Shown here: positions 24,546 to 33,439 of the stretch, one piece after another
Numbering within the stretch: the first letter of the stretch is position 1
Layout: the number at the start of each line of letters is the position of its first letter
NCBI GenBank assembly: GCA_946628415.1
Contig: CAMOWK010000004.1
Span: 62,001-126,000 of the forward strand
Origin: an uncultured Lachnospiraceae bacterium
GTDB taxonomy: Bacteria > Bacillota > Clostridia > Lachnospirales > Lachnospiraceae
Reading direction: 5' to 3'
DNA: 64,000 nucleotides
Made by a program: the position numbers and the translations under genes
Notes under the pieces: model-generated
Database searches by the model: none
Told to the model about the DNA's origin: nothing
What the model saw: the letters and a program-made list of their open reading frames with translations, nothing else

Positions 24546-26048
24546 ATGCAGCTTAGAGAGTTACTCAGATTTAACGATATAGTGATTCAATGTCATGATA
24601 ATCCGGATGCAGATGCACTTGCGTCCGGATATGCCCTTTTCTGGTATTTCAAAAAGATGGGGAAACATCCGAGATTTATCTACAGAGGAAGAAATGAGAT
24701 AAGAAAAAGCAATCTTCTTATCATGGTTGAGGAGTTAAAGGTTCCGGTAAAATACGAACCTGATTTTAACCGCGTTCCGGAGCTTCTTGTTACTGTTGAC
24801 TGTCAGTACGGTCAGCAAAATGTAACGCTCACAAAGGCGGTAAATGTAGCGGTTATAGACCACCACAGAGAGACTGTGGATCTCCCAAATATGTCAGAAG
24901 TAAGGTCAAGCGTAGGCAGCTGCGCAACAGTTATCTGGGATATGATAAGAGCGGAAGGGCTTTCCGTAAGAGATGAAAGACTGCTTTCGACAGCTCTTTA
25001 TTATGGACTTTATACAGATACGAGCAGGCTGTCGGAAATGTCACATCCACTCGACAGAGATATGGTTGATGAGCTTGTTATAAATAAAAGCATCATCACA
25101 GAGATGAGTAATTCCAATATCTCGCTTGAAGAACTCAGGATAACGGGAAAAGCAATCCTCGACTATGATTATTACGGAAAGAACAAGTATCTGATAATAC
25201 ACGCCGACAGATGTGATCCGAATATACTCGGAGTCATAAGTGATTTTGCCATGGAGACTACGGGAGTAAATGTCTGCCTTGCATTTTACGTTAGTCCTGA
25301 TGAAATAAAATTCTCGGTAAGAAGCTGTGTCAAAGAGGTTCATGCAAATGAAGTTGCAGAGTTTCTTTCAGAGGATGTAGGCGGAGGCGGTGGCCATATG
25401 TATAAGGCAGGAGGAACCATAAGACCTGAAAAACTGCCGCTTATCGGAGTAGGAGAGGATTTTGAATCCGTATTTAAGCTTCTTCAGGAAAGGATGGAGG
25501 ATTACTTTAATAAATACGAGATAATATACGCAAGAAGCATGACTCTTGACACTTCTAACATGCCAAAGTACGAGAAACTGCCCCAGCACATGGGCTATGT
25601 CATGCTTTCAGATGTTTACCCGACCGGTACACTTATAGAGATACGTACCCTTGAAGGTGATATCACTATTTCCGTGACGGATGATACTTACCTCATGATA
25701 GGTATTGAGGGAGAAGTTTATCCAATCAAGAAGGCAAAATTTGAAAAGAGCTACAAAGTAACGGGTGAAAAGTATAAAGGGAAATTTGAATACGAACCCC
25801 GTATAAAAGATGTGGCGTCGGGAACATCCAAGGGAATATTTGAATTTGCAAGAGATGCCATAAGTCAGGGCGGATCATATATCTATGCAGAACGTCTTTA
25901 TACATATGTTAAGCTTTTTACAGCATGGGATGATGAGAAGTATTACTCCGGAGGCCCCGGGGACTATATTGCATCAAGAGAAGACGACCCTCACGATATG
26001 TATATCATAAGAGGCCGTCTTTTCGGGAAACTCTATAAGGAAGTATAG
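24546..26048 (+). CDS. DHH/DHHA1 phosphoesterase with C-terminal extension
   Basis: This 500-residue protein carries the DHH family metal motifs in order: HDNPDADALAS (about 18-28), VDCQ (about 83-86), IDHHRE (about 108-113) and the DHHA1 glycine motif GGGGGHMYKAGG (about 280-291). NrnA/RecJ-like members degrade short oligonucleotides, dephosphorylate pAp or hydrolyse cyclic dinucleotides. Residues about 325-500 are an extra region absent from simple NrnA; its end contains PGDYIASREDDPHDMYIIRG, resembling a PGDYG-type domain. GGAG precedes the ATG. The gene is convergent with the TIR gene, 6 bases apart. Given a diguanylate cyclase and an HD-GYP protein in the window, linear or cyclic dinucleotides are plausible substrates. 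Confidence 0.82.
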   Translation: MQLRELLRFNDIVIQCHDNPDADALASGYALFWYFKKMGKHPRFIYRGRNEIRKSNLLIMVEELKVPVKYEPDFNRVPELLVTVDCQYGQQNVTLTKAVNVAVIDHHRETVDLPNMSEVRSSVGSCATVIWDMIRAEGLSVRDERLLSTALYYGLYTDTSRLSEMSHPLDRDMVDELVINKSIITEMSNSNISLEELRITGKAILDYDYYGKNKYLIIHADRCDPNILGVISDFAMETTGVNVCLAFYVSPDEIKFSVRSCVKEVHANEVAEFLSEDVGGGGGHMYKAGGTIRPEKLPLIGVGEDFESVFKLLQERMEDYFNKYEIIYARSMTLDTSNMPKYEKLPQHMGYVMLSDVYPTGTLIEIRTLEGDITISVTDDTYLMIGIEGEVYPIKKAKFEKSYKVTGEKYKGKFEYEPRIKDVASGTSKGIFEFARDAISQGGSYIYAERLYTYVKLFTAWDDEKYYSGGPGDYIASREDDPHDMYIIRGRLFGKLYKEV

Positions 26049-26054
26049 AAAAGC

Positions 26055-29000
26055 TTATTTTTCATCATCATCTTCATCTATACCGTATTGAGATTTCAGC
26101 TCGTCGGACAGTTCCTGTCCGCCGAGCATTTTTTTGCCCTTTTCAAGAAGCTGCTCAAGGTCATAGTGTTCAAAATAGCCGACTGATTTTCCTTCGGAAG
26201 TGGATGAGTAGGTTAAGAAACGGTTACTCCTCACATTTACTCCGAAACAGTTTTCCACACATGCAGTTTCATACCAGGAATCGGTTTCAAATGTATCGGT
26301 AACAGGACCGGTTGAAATGTAAATATTGTCTCCGGATGGGTCAACGCTGAATTTTGATGTGTAAGTGTATCCGGAATATATAGAATAATCAGTTATCCCA
26401 AGGAGTTCTCCGGTTTTCATGCTGTATCTGTAGAGAGTTCCGTCATCGTATGGAACAAGAATGATTCTTCCTTCTTTCTTTGAATCAAAGAAGGTCATTC
26501 CTGTAGGCGGCGTACCCGGACACTTGATTTCAAGAACGATTTTCCCATCCTTATCTATACATTCAACGACATTTCCATCAGTTATAAGAATGTAACCGTC
26601 ATTTGAAAAATCACTTATGTATTGTGTTACTTCATAGTACTCCGGAAGTTCAGTTTTGTTTATGCTTCCGCTTTCGGTATCTATAATGTACTCATTATTA
26701 TTGCATACAACGTATATCAGCCCGCCATCCTTAGATATGACAGGAGAAATATACTCAAACGAACTCTCAGGGTCTAAGGTAAAACTCTTAGATTCTTTAC
26801 TTTTAACATCGTATTTGGTGACTATACGGTTTCTCTCGGCGTCAGTACATGCATAGCAGAAGATTCCGTTATTAAATCCCAGATTATTTATATCAACAAT
26901 ATCGGTTTCAAATGTGTCGCTTGACACATTTCCGCTGAAGATGTCGATACTTGTAAAAATAATCTTGTTAGATTCGACTTCAGCCATGTAAACAAACTGG
27001 TCGTCGGAACCAAGAATCTTTCTTGATGAGGACGTGATATCCTTATTTAATTCGATTTTCTTAACGCCCTTAAAATCTCCGAGGTCTATTATTGTGAGGG
27101 AAGGCTTATCGCCTGAAGTTGTAATACAGAGAACATTTTCATCTATGTAATGATCAATTGAATCTGTAAAAGTATCAACTCCGCTTAATGCTTTCCAGTC
27201 TGTATCATAAAGGTGAAGACCATAATAGATTATCTCATTTGACATTTTCTTTTGGACATATACGCCGTTATTTATCCATGCATTACATATATCATTTGTG
27301 AAGAATTCACTTCTTTGAAGTACGTCCCGTCCCTGATTCGGAGAAGGGATGCAGTAACCGCCTTCGTAAGTTATGTAAACCGGCCATCCGTCGCCGTCAT
27401 TGTCACTTATATCAATGATCGAATCATTAACGTTATGAAGATACATTTCCTCACCGGTATTCTTGTTTAGCATTACAGCTATATTTCCGGAATAGTATGC
27501 AATGGAATCAGTCTTTGGAAGACGTAGGAATTCACTGTTTATCATTACGTCGTTGCAGTAAAAATCGTAGTGCCATTTTTCCTTAAGTGAACCGGCTTCA
27601 AAGCACTGAAGTATAGAATGATCCGTTTTAAGAACAGAGTGATTATAAAATGACATGCTGCTGTCAAATGAATTGATGCTTGTTGCTGAAATGAGAGTAT
27701 TATCATCAATCCAGTATACATCCTTTATGTGCTCGGTTGTCGCCTCTCCGCTTGTGACCTTGCCGCTTGCAAAATCAATGACGTTTACTCTGTAATCCGA
27801 AAAGCCGGAAAGCGTTATAAATGCTGCTTTTTTATTGTCAGGTGAAACGATGAAATTCGTGGAATTAGGTCTGTCAATATCAAAAGGATCATTGCTGCTT
27901 AGCTCGTAAGTCTTAATAACAGAACCGTCTTTGGTATTTATATTTAAGAGCTTTTCATTTCCATCAAGCAGGTAAAATGAATTGTCCGCCCCGGTGTCCG
28001 CCTTCGCACGGGTAAGGTCGCCTTCGCCTGATTCATAGGTCCAAAGAAGATTTCCTGTTGATGCCGTATATGCATATAAACTTGAACTGTCCCATACGAT
28101 AAATGTATCATCTGCCACATATAAAAAGTCATTAAAAGCAGGATTCACACTTTTAATATTCATTATCTCTTTATGGTCATATACATTCCATGAACAAAGA
28201 TTTCCGGTATCATCAACAGCCGTAAGACTGTTTCCGTCAGGAGATACTTCGAAATGCTTTACGTGGTTCGGAGTTGAATAGTTCCATGCAGCTGTAATAT
28301 TGGTTCCGTTGTCGGGAACGTAAGCCAGGGTTGCATCGGTCAGAGCCCTAAGTGCTTCGGGAGTTACCGGGGTTTCATCATTTTCTTTATGGGGCAGCGC
28401 GGCTATTGCAAGTTCAAGCGCTGAAATCCTCTGCTCGGCGGCAAGAAGATTTCTTGATCCGGCAGCGAGGTATTTTGAATGGTTCCTGAGGGAATTTAAA
28501 TAATTGGTTCTTATCTTGTTGCGGCTGTACAGCATGTATCCACTGAACGCAGCAGCAAGCAAAAGAAGGGCTGCGAATGCCGCAGTAAGTCTCTTAATGG
28601 CATACTGTCTGCGGCGGTTCATAAGTTCATCGTATGAACAGCCTATAAGAGCAGAAGCAAGCCTTGGAAGTTCGGTTTTTCTGGCATGCTTAAGAGGCAT
28701 CCTGTAATCACAGGAGAGTGGTTCAACAGCTGTTCTTACCTGATTAAAACTGCCGTCAGGAAGAGTCTCGTATCTGTCCTCGTAAAGGAGGATTTCCGGG
28801 ATTGATTCATTTGGCTCGCCGCTTGTAAGAACAGTGAGGATTTCATTTCTTGTGTGACTTTGCAGGAAGAATCTTATCTCCCTGTCAACCCAGATCGACT
28901 GTTTTGCTTCCGGCGAACAGATGACTATAAGATAGTCCGAATTCATCAGTGCTTCTGAAATGGTGACAGAAAGATCGCTTGTCATCGGAAGGTCGTCCTT

Positions 29001-29156
29001 ATCACGGAATATCCTCTGTATCCGCTTCATTCCTGTTTTCTTTTTAATTTTTGAAGGGATGTGGAAATGCTCCAGATCGCGCTGGATTGATTCGGCAATT
29101 TTTATATCATTTGGAGCATGTTTGTATGATATAAATGCATTGTAATGTTGTGACAT
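26055..29156 (-). CDS. TIR-domain membrane protein with beta-propeller
   Basis: This 1,033-residue protein begins with a TIR domain (residues 4-150): YNAFISYKHA at strand A, and SPEAKQSIWVDREIRFF, where W89 and E93 match the usual S-x-W-x3-E catalytic helix of NAD-cleaving TIRs. A single transmembrane helix follows at about 188-210. Then comes a helical stretch (SRNLLAAEQRISALELAIAALP), typical of proteins that lead into WD40 arrays. Residues about 280-1000 are a propeller made of repeated SPDGNSL/WNV-like and PQQ-like blades. The C-terminus is acidic. It is predicted to have TIR inside and propeller outside, a possible sensor-effector. GGGGG lies 8 bases before the ATG. Confidence 0.85.
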   Translation of the reverse strand: MSQHYNAFISYKHAPNDIKIAESIQRDLEHFHIPSKIKKKTGMKRIQRIFRDKDDLPMTSDLSVTISEALMNSDYLIVICSPEAKQSIWVDREIRFFLQSHTRNEILTVLTSGEPNESIPEILLYEDRYETLPDGSFNQVRTAVEPLSCDYRMPLKHARKTELPRLASALIGCSYDELMNRRRQYAIKRLTAAFAALLLLAAAFSGYMLYSRNKIRTNYLNSLRNHSKYLAAGSRNLLAAEQRISALELAIAALPHKENDETPVTPEALRALTDATLAYVPDNGTNITAAWNYSTPNHVKHFEVSPDGNSLTAVDDTGNLCSWNVYDHKEIMNIKSVNPAFNDFLYVADDTFIVWDSSSLYAYTASTGNLLWTYESGEGDLTRAKADTGADNSFYLLDGNEKLLNINTKDGSVIKTYELSSNDPFDIDRPNSTNFIVSPDNKKAAFITLSGFSDYRVNVIDFASGKVTSGEATTEHIKDVYWIDDNTLISATSINSFDSSMSFYNHSVLKTDHSILQCFEAGSLKEKWHYDFYCNDVMINSEFLRLPKTDSIAYYSGNIAVMLNKNTGEEMYLHNVNDSIIDISDNDGDGWPVYITYEGGYCIPSPNQGRDVLQRSEFFTNDICNAWINNGVYVQKKMSNEIIYYGLHLYDTDWKALSGVDTFTDSIDHYIDENVLCITTSGDKPSLTIIDLGDFKGVKKIELNKDITSSSRKILGSDDQFVYMAEVESNKIIFTSIDIFSGNVSSDTFETDIVDINNLGFNNGIFCYACTDAERNRIVTKYDVKSKESKSFTLDPESSFEYISPVISKDGGLIYVVCNNNEYIIDTESGSINKTELPEYYEVTQYISDFSNDGYILITDGNVVECIDKDGKIVLEIKCPGTPPTGMTFFDSKKEGRIILVPYDDGTLYRYSMKTGELLGITDYSIYSGYTYTSKFSVDPSGDNIYISTGPVTDTFETDSWYETACVENCFGVNVRSNRFLTYSSTSEGKSVGYFEHYDLEQLLEKGKKMLGGQELSDELKSQYGIDEDDDEK

Positions 29157-29591
29157 TTTGAATTCCCCCGAATTTTGAAAAATGATGAACCGGCATGCGG
29201 TTGACCTTTTTTTGAATGATATCAGTTTATCACATTAAAATGAAGAATTATAGAGGAAATGCGAAGATACATGGGAAAAGATGTGTTTAATTCTTCTCTC
29301 TTGAATGATATAATATTATACATATGAACTATAGATTTAGAGGTATCATATGGACAGAGAAAAAGCATAAAAGCAGCCATAAATGAAGTAAAGGAAAAAT
29401 ATCCGGACTACGACATAGATATAACTCCTGACGTAGATATTTCCGACTGATAAAACAGGAGCAGGGAATGATAGCCGGACGTGGCTAATTAACTATAGAA
29501 TTATAAGGTTATAAGTGATAAAATCTATATGTTATGCATAAACTGAGAAACAGTGTTTAAATATAGTAATTTTAAAAGGGAGCATAAAGAA
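29157..29591. other. Intergenic region between the TIR gene and apt
   Basis: This 435-base gap separates divergent genes. It is AT-rich and contains a TATAAT at 29309-29314, the gene remnant described separately (29328-29450) and the apt ribosome binding site near its right end. I see no tRNA, riboswitch or clear terminator. Confidence 0.5.
29328..29450 (+). pseudogene. Possible small gene remnant
   Basis: A frame with no ATG, opening after a stop at 29325-29327, reads through about 40 codons to a TGA at 29448. Its composition looks coding (IKAAINEVKEKYPDYDIDIT). An ATG at 29324 is in a different frame and stops after 20 codons. This suggests a frameshifted or truncated gene, but the stretch is too short to be sure. 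Confidence 0.25.
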
Positions 29592-30116
29592 ATGAAGAAG
29601 GTAGAAGATTACATTACAACCATCCCTGATTTTCCAAATCCGGGAATCATGTTCAGAGACATTACAAGCGTTCTTTCAGACGCTGAAGGATTCAAGCTTT
29701 CAATCGATGAAATGACAAAGCTTTTAGATGGACTCCAGTTTGACGTTATCGCCGGAACAGAATCGCGAGGATTCGTATTCGGAACTCCTATTGCGTATAA
29801 TGAAGGCAAGCCTTTTATACTTGTAAGAAAGAAAGGCAAGCTTCCGAGAGAGACAGTATCCGCAACCTACGATCTTGAGTATGGTACAGCTACGATAGAG
29901 ATGCATAAGGACAGCATAAAACCGGGTCAGAAGGTAGTGCTTGTTGACGACCTTCTTGCTACGGGCGGAACCATGGAAGCAGCAGCAAAGCTGGTTGAGG
30001 AGCTTGGCGGAGAAGTAGTAAAGATGATATTCCTTCTTGAACTTAAGGGGCTTAAAGGAAGAGAGAGACTCTCAAAGTACGATGTTGATTCTGTCGTACA
30101 GTACGAGGGGGCCTAA
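29592..30116 (+). CDS. apt: Adenine phosphoribosyltransferase
   Basis: It converts adenine and PRPP to AMP in purine salvage. ATG 29592 (174 residues) is chosen because AAAAGGGAG lies 9 bases upstream and this gives the normal family length; an in-frame ATG at 29553 would add 13 residues with no binding site. The N-terminal IPDFPNPGIMFRDIT and the PRPP loop VVLVDDLLATGGTMEAA (near 115-131) are both canonical. It heads the conserved apt-relA-MBL-hemZ-aspS block. It is separated from relA by a short gap holding a repeat fragment. Confidence 0.96.
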   Translation: MKKVEDYITTIPDFPNPGIMFRDITSVLSDAEGFKLSIDEMTKLLDGLQFDVIAGTESRGFVFGTPIAYNEGKPFILVRKKGKLPRETVSATYDLEYGTATIEMHKDSIKPGQKVVLVDDLLATGGTMEAAAKLVEELGGEVVKMIFLLELKGLKGRERLSKYDVDSVVQYEGA

Positions 30117-30162
30117 TTATTATAAACATTTGATTAATATGCTTAATTTTATGGAATATGCA

Positions 30163-30210
30163 CACTTCGGAACACGCCTCTCGGCTCGATTCGAACGCGT
30201 AGCAGATACT
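30163..30210 (-). repeat. Fragment of an intergenic hairpin element
   Basis: Read on the minus strand, this stretch matches the right half of the element at 36972-37119 at about 38 of 44 positions, including an exact GAGCCGAGAGGCGTGTT block. The outer inverted-repeat arms are not present, so it is a truncated or decayed copy. It lies 20 bases upstream of the relA start. Confidence 0.6.
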
Positions 30211-30229
30211 AACCACAGGAGGTGACAGA

Positions 30230-32503
30230 ATGCAGGATACGACAATTGAAGCTGTAAAGGAAAAGGACAAGTCTCTTGAGACTCCTGCAGATTTTACTCC
30301 GCCTGAGGAACTGTACAGGGATCTTGTGGAGAAGATAAAAGCATATCATCCGTCAGATGATTTTTCGCTTATAGAGAAAGCGTATAAGGTTGCTGATAAG
30401 GCGCATGAGGGACAGGTAAGAAAGTCCGGAGAGCCGTACATCATGCATCCTATTTGTGTTGCAATAATCCTTGCTGAACTTGAGATGGATAAGGAGACCA
30501 TCATAGCAGGTCTTCTTCATGACGTTATCGAAGATACAGCGGTTACAAAGGAGGAACTTGCGGCAGAGTTTTCACCTGAAGTTGCAGAACTGGTTGATGG
30601 AGTTACAAAGCTGACACAGCTGAATCTTTCACAGGATAAGATTGAGATACAGGCAGAGAACCTTCGTAAGATGTTTCTTGCCATGGCAAAGGATATACGT
30701 GTCATTATCATAAAGCTTGCCGACAGACTTCATAACCTCAGGACACTTCAGTATCAGTCTCCTGAGAAGCAGAAGGAGAAGGCAAGGGAAACTATGGATA
30801 TATATGCGCCTATAGCTCACAGGCTCGGTATATCCAAGATCAAGGTTGAACTTGATGAGATATGTATGCAGTATCTCTACCATGATGTTTATTATGAACT
30901 CAAACATCAGATTGATGAAAGTCTTTCCGAAAGAGAAAGCTTTATAAATGAAATGGTTCACGAAGTAAGGGAGTATATCAAGGAAGCCGGAATTTCAGCA
31001 GAGATTGACGGCCGTGTAAAACATATCTTCAGTATCTATAAAAAGATGGTTACACAGAATAAGACTCTCGATCAGATATACGATATATTTGCCCTTCGTA
31101 TCAAGGTTGATACCGTAAGAGATTGTTATGCGGCACTCGGTATCATACATGAAAAGTATAAGCCTATACCGGGAAGATTCAAGGATTATATCGCCATGCC
31201 AAAGGCGAATATGTATCAGTCGCTTCATACCACACTTATAGGGCATGAAGGACGTCCGTTTGAGATTCAGATAAGAACCTATGAAATGCACCGTACTGCC
31301 GAATATGGTATCGCAGCTCACTGGAAATATAAAGAAGGCGGCGGTAAGGTCAGCAAGGAAGAGGAGAAGATGAACTGGCTCAAGGAGATTCTTGAGTGGC
31401 AGACTGAAACCTCCGACAATAAAGAATTCATGAGTACAGTAAAGACAGATCTCGATCTTTTCCAGGATCAGGTTTATGTCTTCACACCTGCCGGTGATGT
31501 TAAGACACTTCCGAAAGGCTCAACTACTATAGATTTTGCCTACTCGATTCATTCGGCAGTAGGAAATACAATGGTCGGTGCCAGAATAAACGGAAGACAG
31601 GTACCGATTGAGACAAAGCTTTCCAGCGGGGACAGGGTTGAGATACTTACTTCCCAGAACGGTCATGGACCTTCCATGGACTGGCTTAAGATAGTTAAAA
31701 GTGCTCAGGCAAAGAATAAGATCAATCAGTGGTTTAAGCAGGAGTACCGCGCCGACAATATCATAAAAGGTAAGAATGCGGTTGAAGCTTACTGTAAGGC
31801 TAAAGGAATCAACATGCAGGAGATTCTTAAGCCTGAACTTATGTCGAAGGCGCTGAAGAAGTATAACTATAATGACTGGGATTCACTCATGGCTGCCGTT
31901 GGACACGGCGGAATCAAGGAAGGTCAGATCATAAACAGGCTTATGGATGACCTTGAGAGAGAAAAGGAAGCGAAGAAGAACGACTCCGATGTAATGGGTG
32001 ACTTCCAGGAAGGCGCAAGGCTTACAAGAAAGAGCGATGTCCCCAAGGGCGGAATCAAAGTCAAGGGAATCGATGATATCGCTGTAAGGTTTTCAAAGTG
32101 CTGTTCGCCTGTTCCGGGGGATGAGATTGTTGGATTTATCACAAGAGGACGTGGCGTTTCCATTCACAGAACGGACTGTGTAAATATCCTCAGTATGGAT
32201 GAGGTGAGCCGTTCCCGTCTTATCGATGCAGAATGGGTAGAGACAGACGGAGAGGGAAGCGAAGAATATACCACAGATATCAATATCTATACAACCGGTG
32301 AACAGGGCATCATCTATGAAGTGTCCAAGATATTTACCGAAGCAAAGATTACGATTATAGGTATGAATGTACGTACCACAAAGCAGGGAAGAATGACAAT
32401 TTCCATGCAGTTTGGTATTAAGTCTAAAGACCAGCTTAGAAGGATGATTGCCAAGGTTCGCAGTATTGAAGGTGTTATAGAGATAGAGAGAACGCAAGGG
32501 TAG
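30230..32503 (+). CDS. relA: Bifunctional (p)ppGpp synthetase/hydrolase
   Basis: This Rel enzyme (757 residues) makes and degrades the stringent-response alarmone. Domains in order: HD hydrolase (about 50-200, with LLHDVIEDT), synthetase (about 245-370, with GRFKDYIAMPKANMYQSLHT), TGS (about 415-475, VYVFTPAGDVKTLPKGST), a Cys-containing region (SKCCSPVPGDEIVGF near 625-640) and a C-terminal ACT domain. Both catalytic halves look intact. AGGAGGTGA precedes the ATG. It sits in its usual place after apt and before an MBL hydrolase. The symbol rel or spoT could equally be used. Confidence 0.96.
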   Translation: MQDTTIEAVKEKDKSLETPADFTPPEELYRDLVEKIKAYHPSDDFSLIEKAYKVADKAHEGQVRKSGEPYIMHPICVAIILAELEMDKETIIAGLLHDVIEDTAVTKEELAAEFSPEVAELVDGVTKLTQLNLSQDKIEIQAENLRKMFLAMAKDIRVIIIKLADRLHNLRTLQYQSPEKQKEKARETMDIYAPIAHRLGISKIKVELDEICMQYLYHDVYYELKHQIDESLSERESFINEMVHEVREYIKEAGISAEIDGRVKHIFSIYKKMVTQNKTLDQIYDIFALRIKVDTVRDCYAALGIIHEKYKPIPGRFKDYIAMPKANMYQSLHTTLIGHEGRPFEIQIRTYEMHRTAEYGIAAHWKYKEGGGKVSKEEEKMNWLKEILEWQTETSDNKEFMSTVKTDLDLFQDQVYVFTPAGDVKTLPKGSTTIDFAYSIHSAVGNTMVGARINGRQVPIETKLSSGDRVEILTSQNGHGPSMDWLKIVKSAQAKNKINQWFKQEYRADNIIKGKNAVEAYCKAKGINMQEILKPELMSKALKKYNYNDWDSLMAAVGHGGIKEGQIINRLMDDLEREKEAKKNDSDVMGDFQEGARLTRKSDVPKGGIKVKGIDDIAVRFSKCCSPVPGDEIVGFITRGRGVSIHRTDCVNILSMDEVSRSRLIDAEWVETDGEGSEEYTTDINIYTTGEQGIIYEVSKIFTEAKITIIGMNVRTTKQGRMTISMQFGIKSKDQLRRMIAKVRSIEGVIEIERTQG

Positions 32504-32563
32504 TTTCTGCACGGGAATACTTACTGCTAATCCCTGTCATGTTAGATTAAAGGAGGATTTTCG

Positions 32564-33202
32564 GTGGAGAATCTAATAGTAGTAAAAAATGTGCTGGGTA
32601 ATCTGGCGACAAATTGTTATACAGTGGTAAATACCACATCAAGAGAGGCAGTGATAATCGATCCTGCCGCAAATGCCGATTTCCTTCACGGAATGGTTAA
32701 AAACCAGAGCTATAAGCTTTCGGCAATTCTGCTTACCCATGCTCATTACGATCATGTTGGTGCGGTTAATAAACTTAGGGGATACTATCCTGACGTTCCT
32801 GTCATAATAGGTGAAAATGACGAGGATATACTCGGTAACTGTGCCGCAAACCTTTCGGCGATGTTCGGAGATGAACCGCTTTTCGTAAAGGCAGATAAAA
32901 CGGTAGGTGACGGAGAAGAAATAAGCCTTCTCGGAACAAAAGTAAAAGTGATTGAAGTTCCGGGACACACGAAGGGCGGAGTATGCTATTACTTCGCTGA
33001 AAATGCACTTCTCTTTGACGGAGATACACTTTTTGCCGGAAGTATCGGAAGATCAGATTTTCCGACAGGTGATGGAGAATTGCTCCTTAAGTCAATAAGA
33101 GAAAAACTCTTCTCACTTCCGGATGATACAAAAGTTTATCCGGGTCATAACAGTACAACTACAATAGGACGCGAGAAAGCTACGAATATGTTTTTCGTAT
33201 AA
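32564..33202 (+). CDS. MBL-fold metallohydrolase, glyoxalase II-like
   Basis: This 212-residue metallo-beta-lactamase-fold hydrolase has the metal motif THAHYDHVG (near 59-67), a second histidine in PGHTKGG (about 131-137), an aspartate in FDGDTLF and a final histidine in YPGHNSTT. This pattern is that of single-domain glyoxalase II-like proteins. The true substrate is not certain. The start is GTG 32564, with AAGGAGG seven bases upstream. It is part of the relA-hemZ block. Confidence 0.9.
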   Translation: MENLIVVKNVLGNLATNCYTVVNTTSREAVIIDPAANADFLHGMVKNQSYKLSAILLTHAHYDHVGAVNKLRGYYPDVPVIIGENDEDILGNCAANLSAMFGDEPLFVKADKTVGDGEEISLLGTKVKVIEVPGHTKGGVCYYFAENALLFDGDTLFAGSIGRSDFPTGDGELLLKSIREKLFSLPDDTKVYPGHNSTTTIGREKATNMFFV

Positions 33203-33222
33203 ATAAGTATAGGAGCGGGCTT

Positions 33223-33368
33223 CTAAGGATTCAGATATATCATTTCGACGCCTCGCGGGTCTCGGCGCTTAGCGATTAATGTGCGAAGCGCATTAGAGCT
33301 TAGCGTCCGTTAGGGCACCCGCGGAGTGCGGGAGCTGTGCCGAGAAATGATATATCTGAATCCTTAAG
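33223..33368. repeat. Long hairpin element with perfect 23-bp inverted repeats
   Basis: Bases 33224-33246 and 33344-33366 are exact reverse complements and enclose 97 GC-richer bases. Inside are smaller hairpins, including AATGTGC-GAA-GCGCATT and CCCGCG-GAG-TGCGGG. No coding frame is apparent. It lies between the MBL gene and hemZ. The layout resembles the elements at 36972 and 45657, suggesting a dispersed non-autonomous repeat family. Confidence 0.75.
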
Positions 33369-33439
33369 CCATACAACACTAAAAATATCACATATCATAT
33401 TTTCAGTATTTTCATCACACAGATAAGGGGGAGTCAGCT

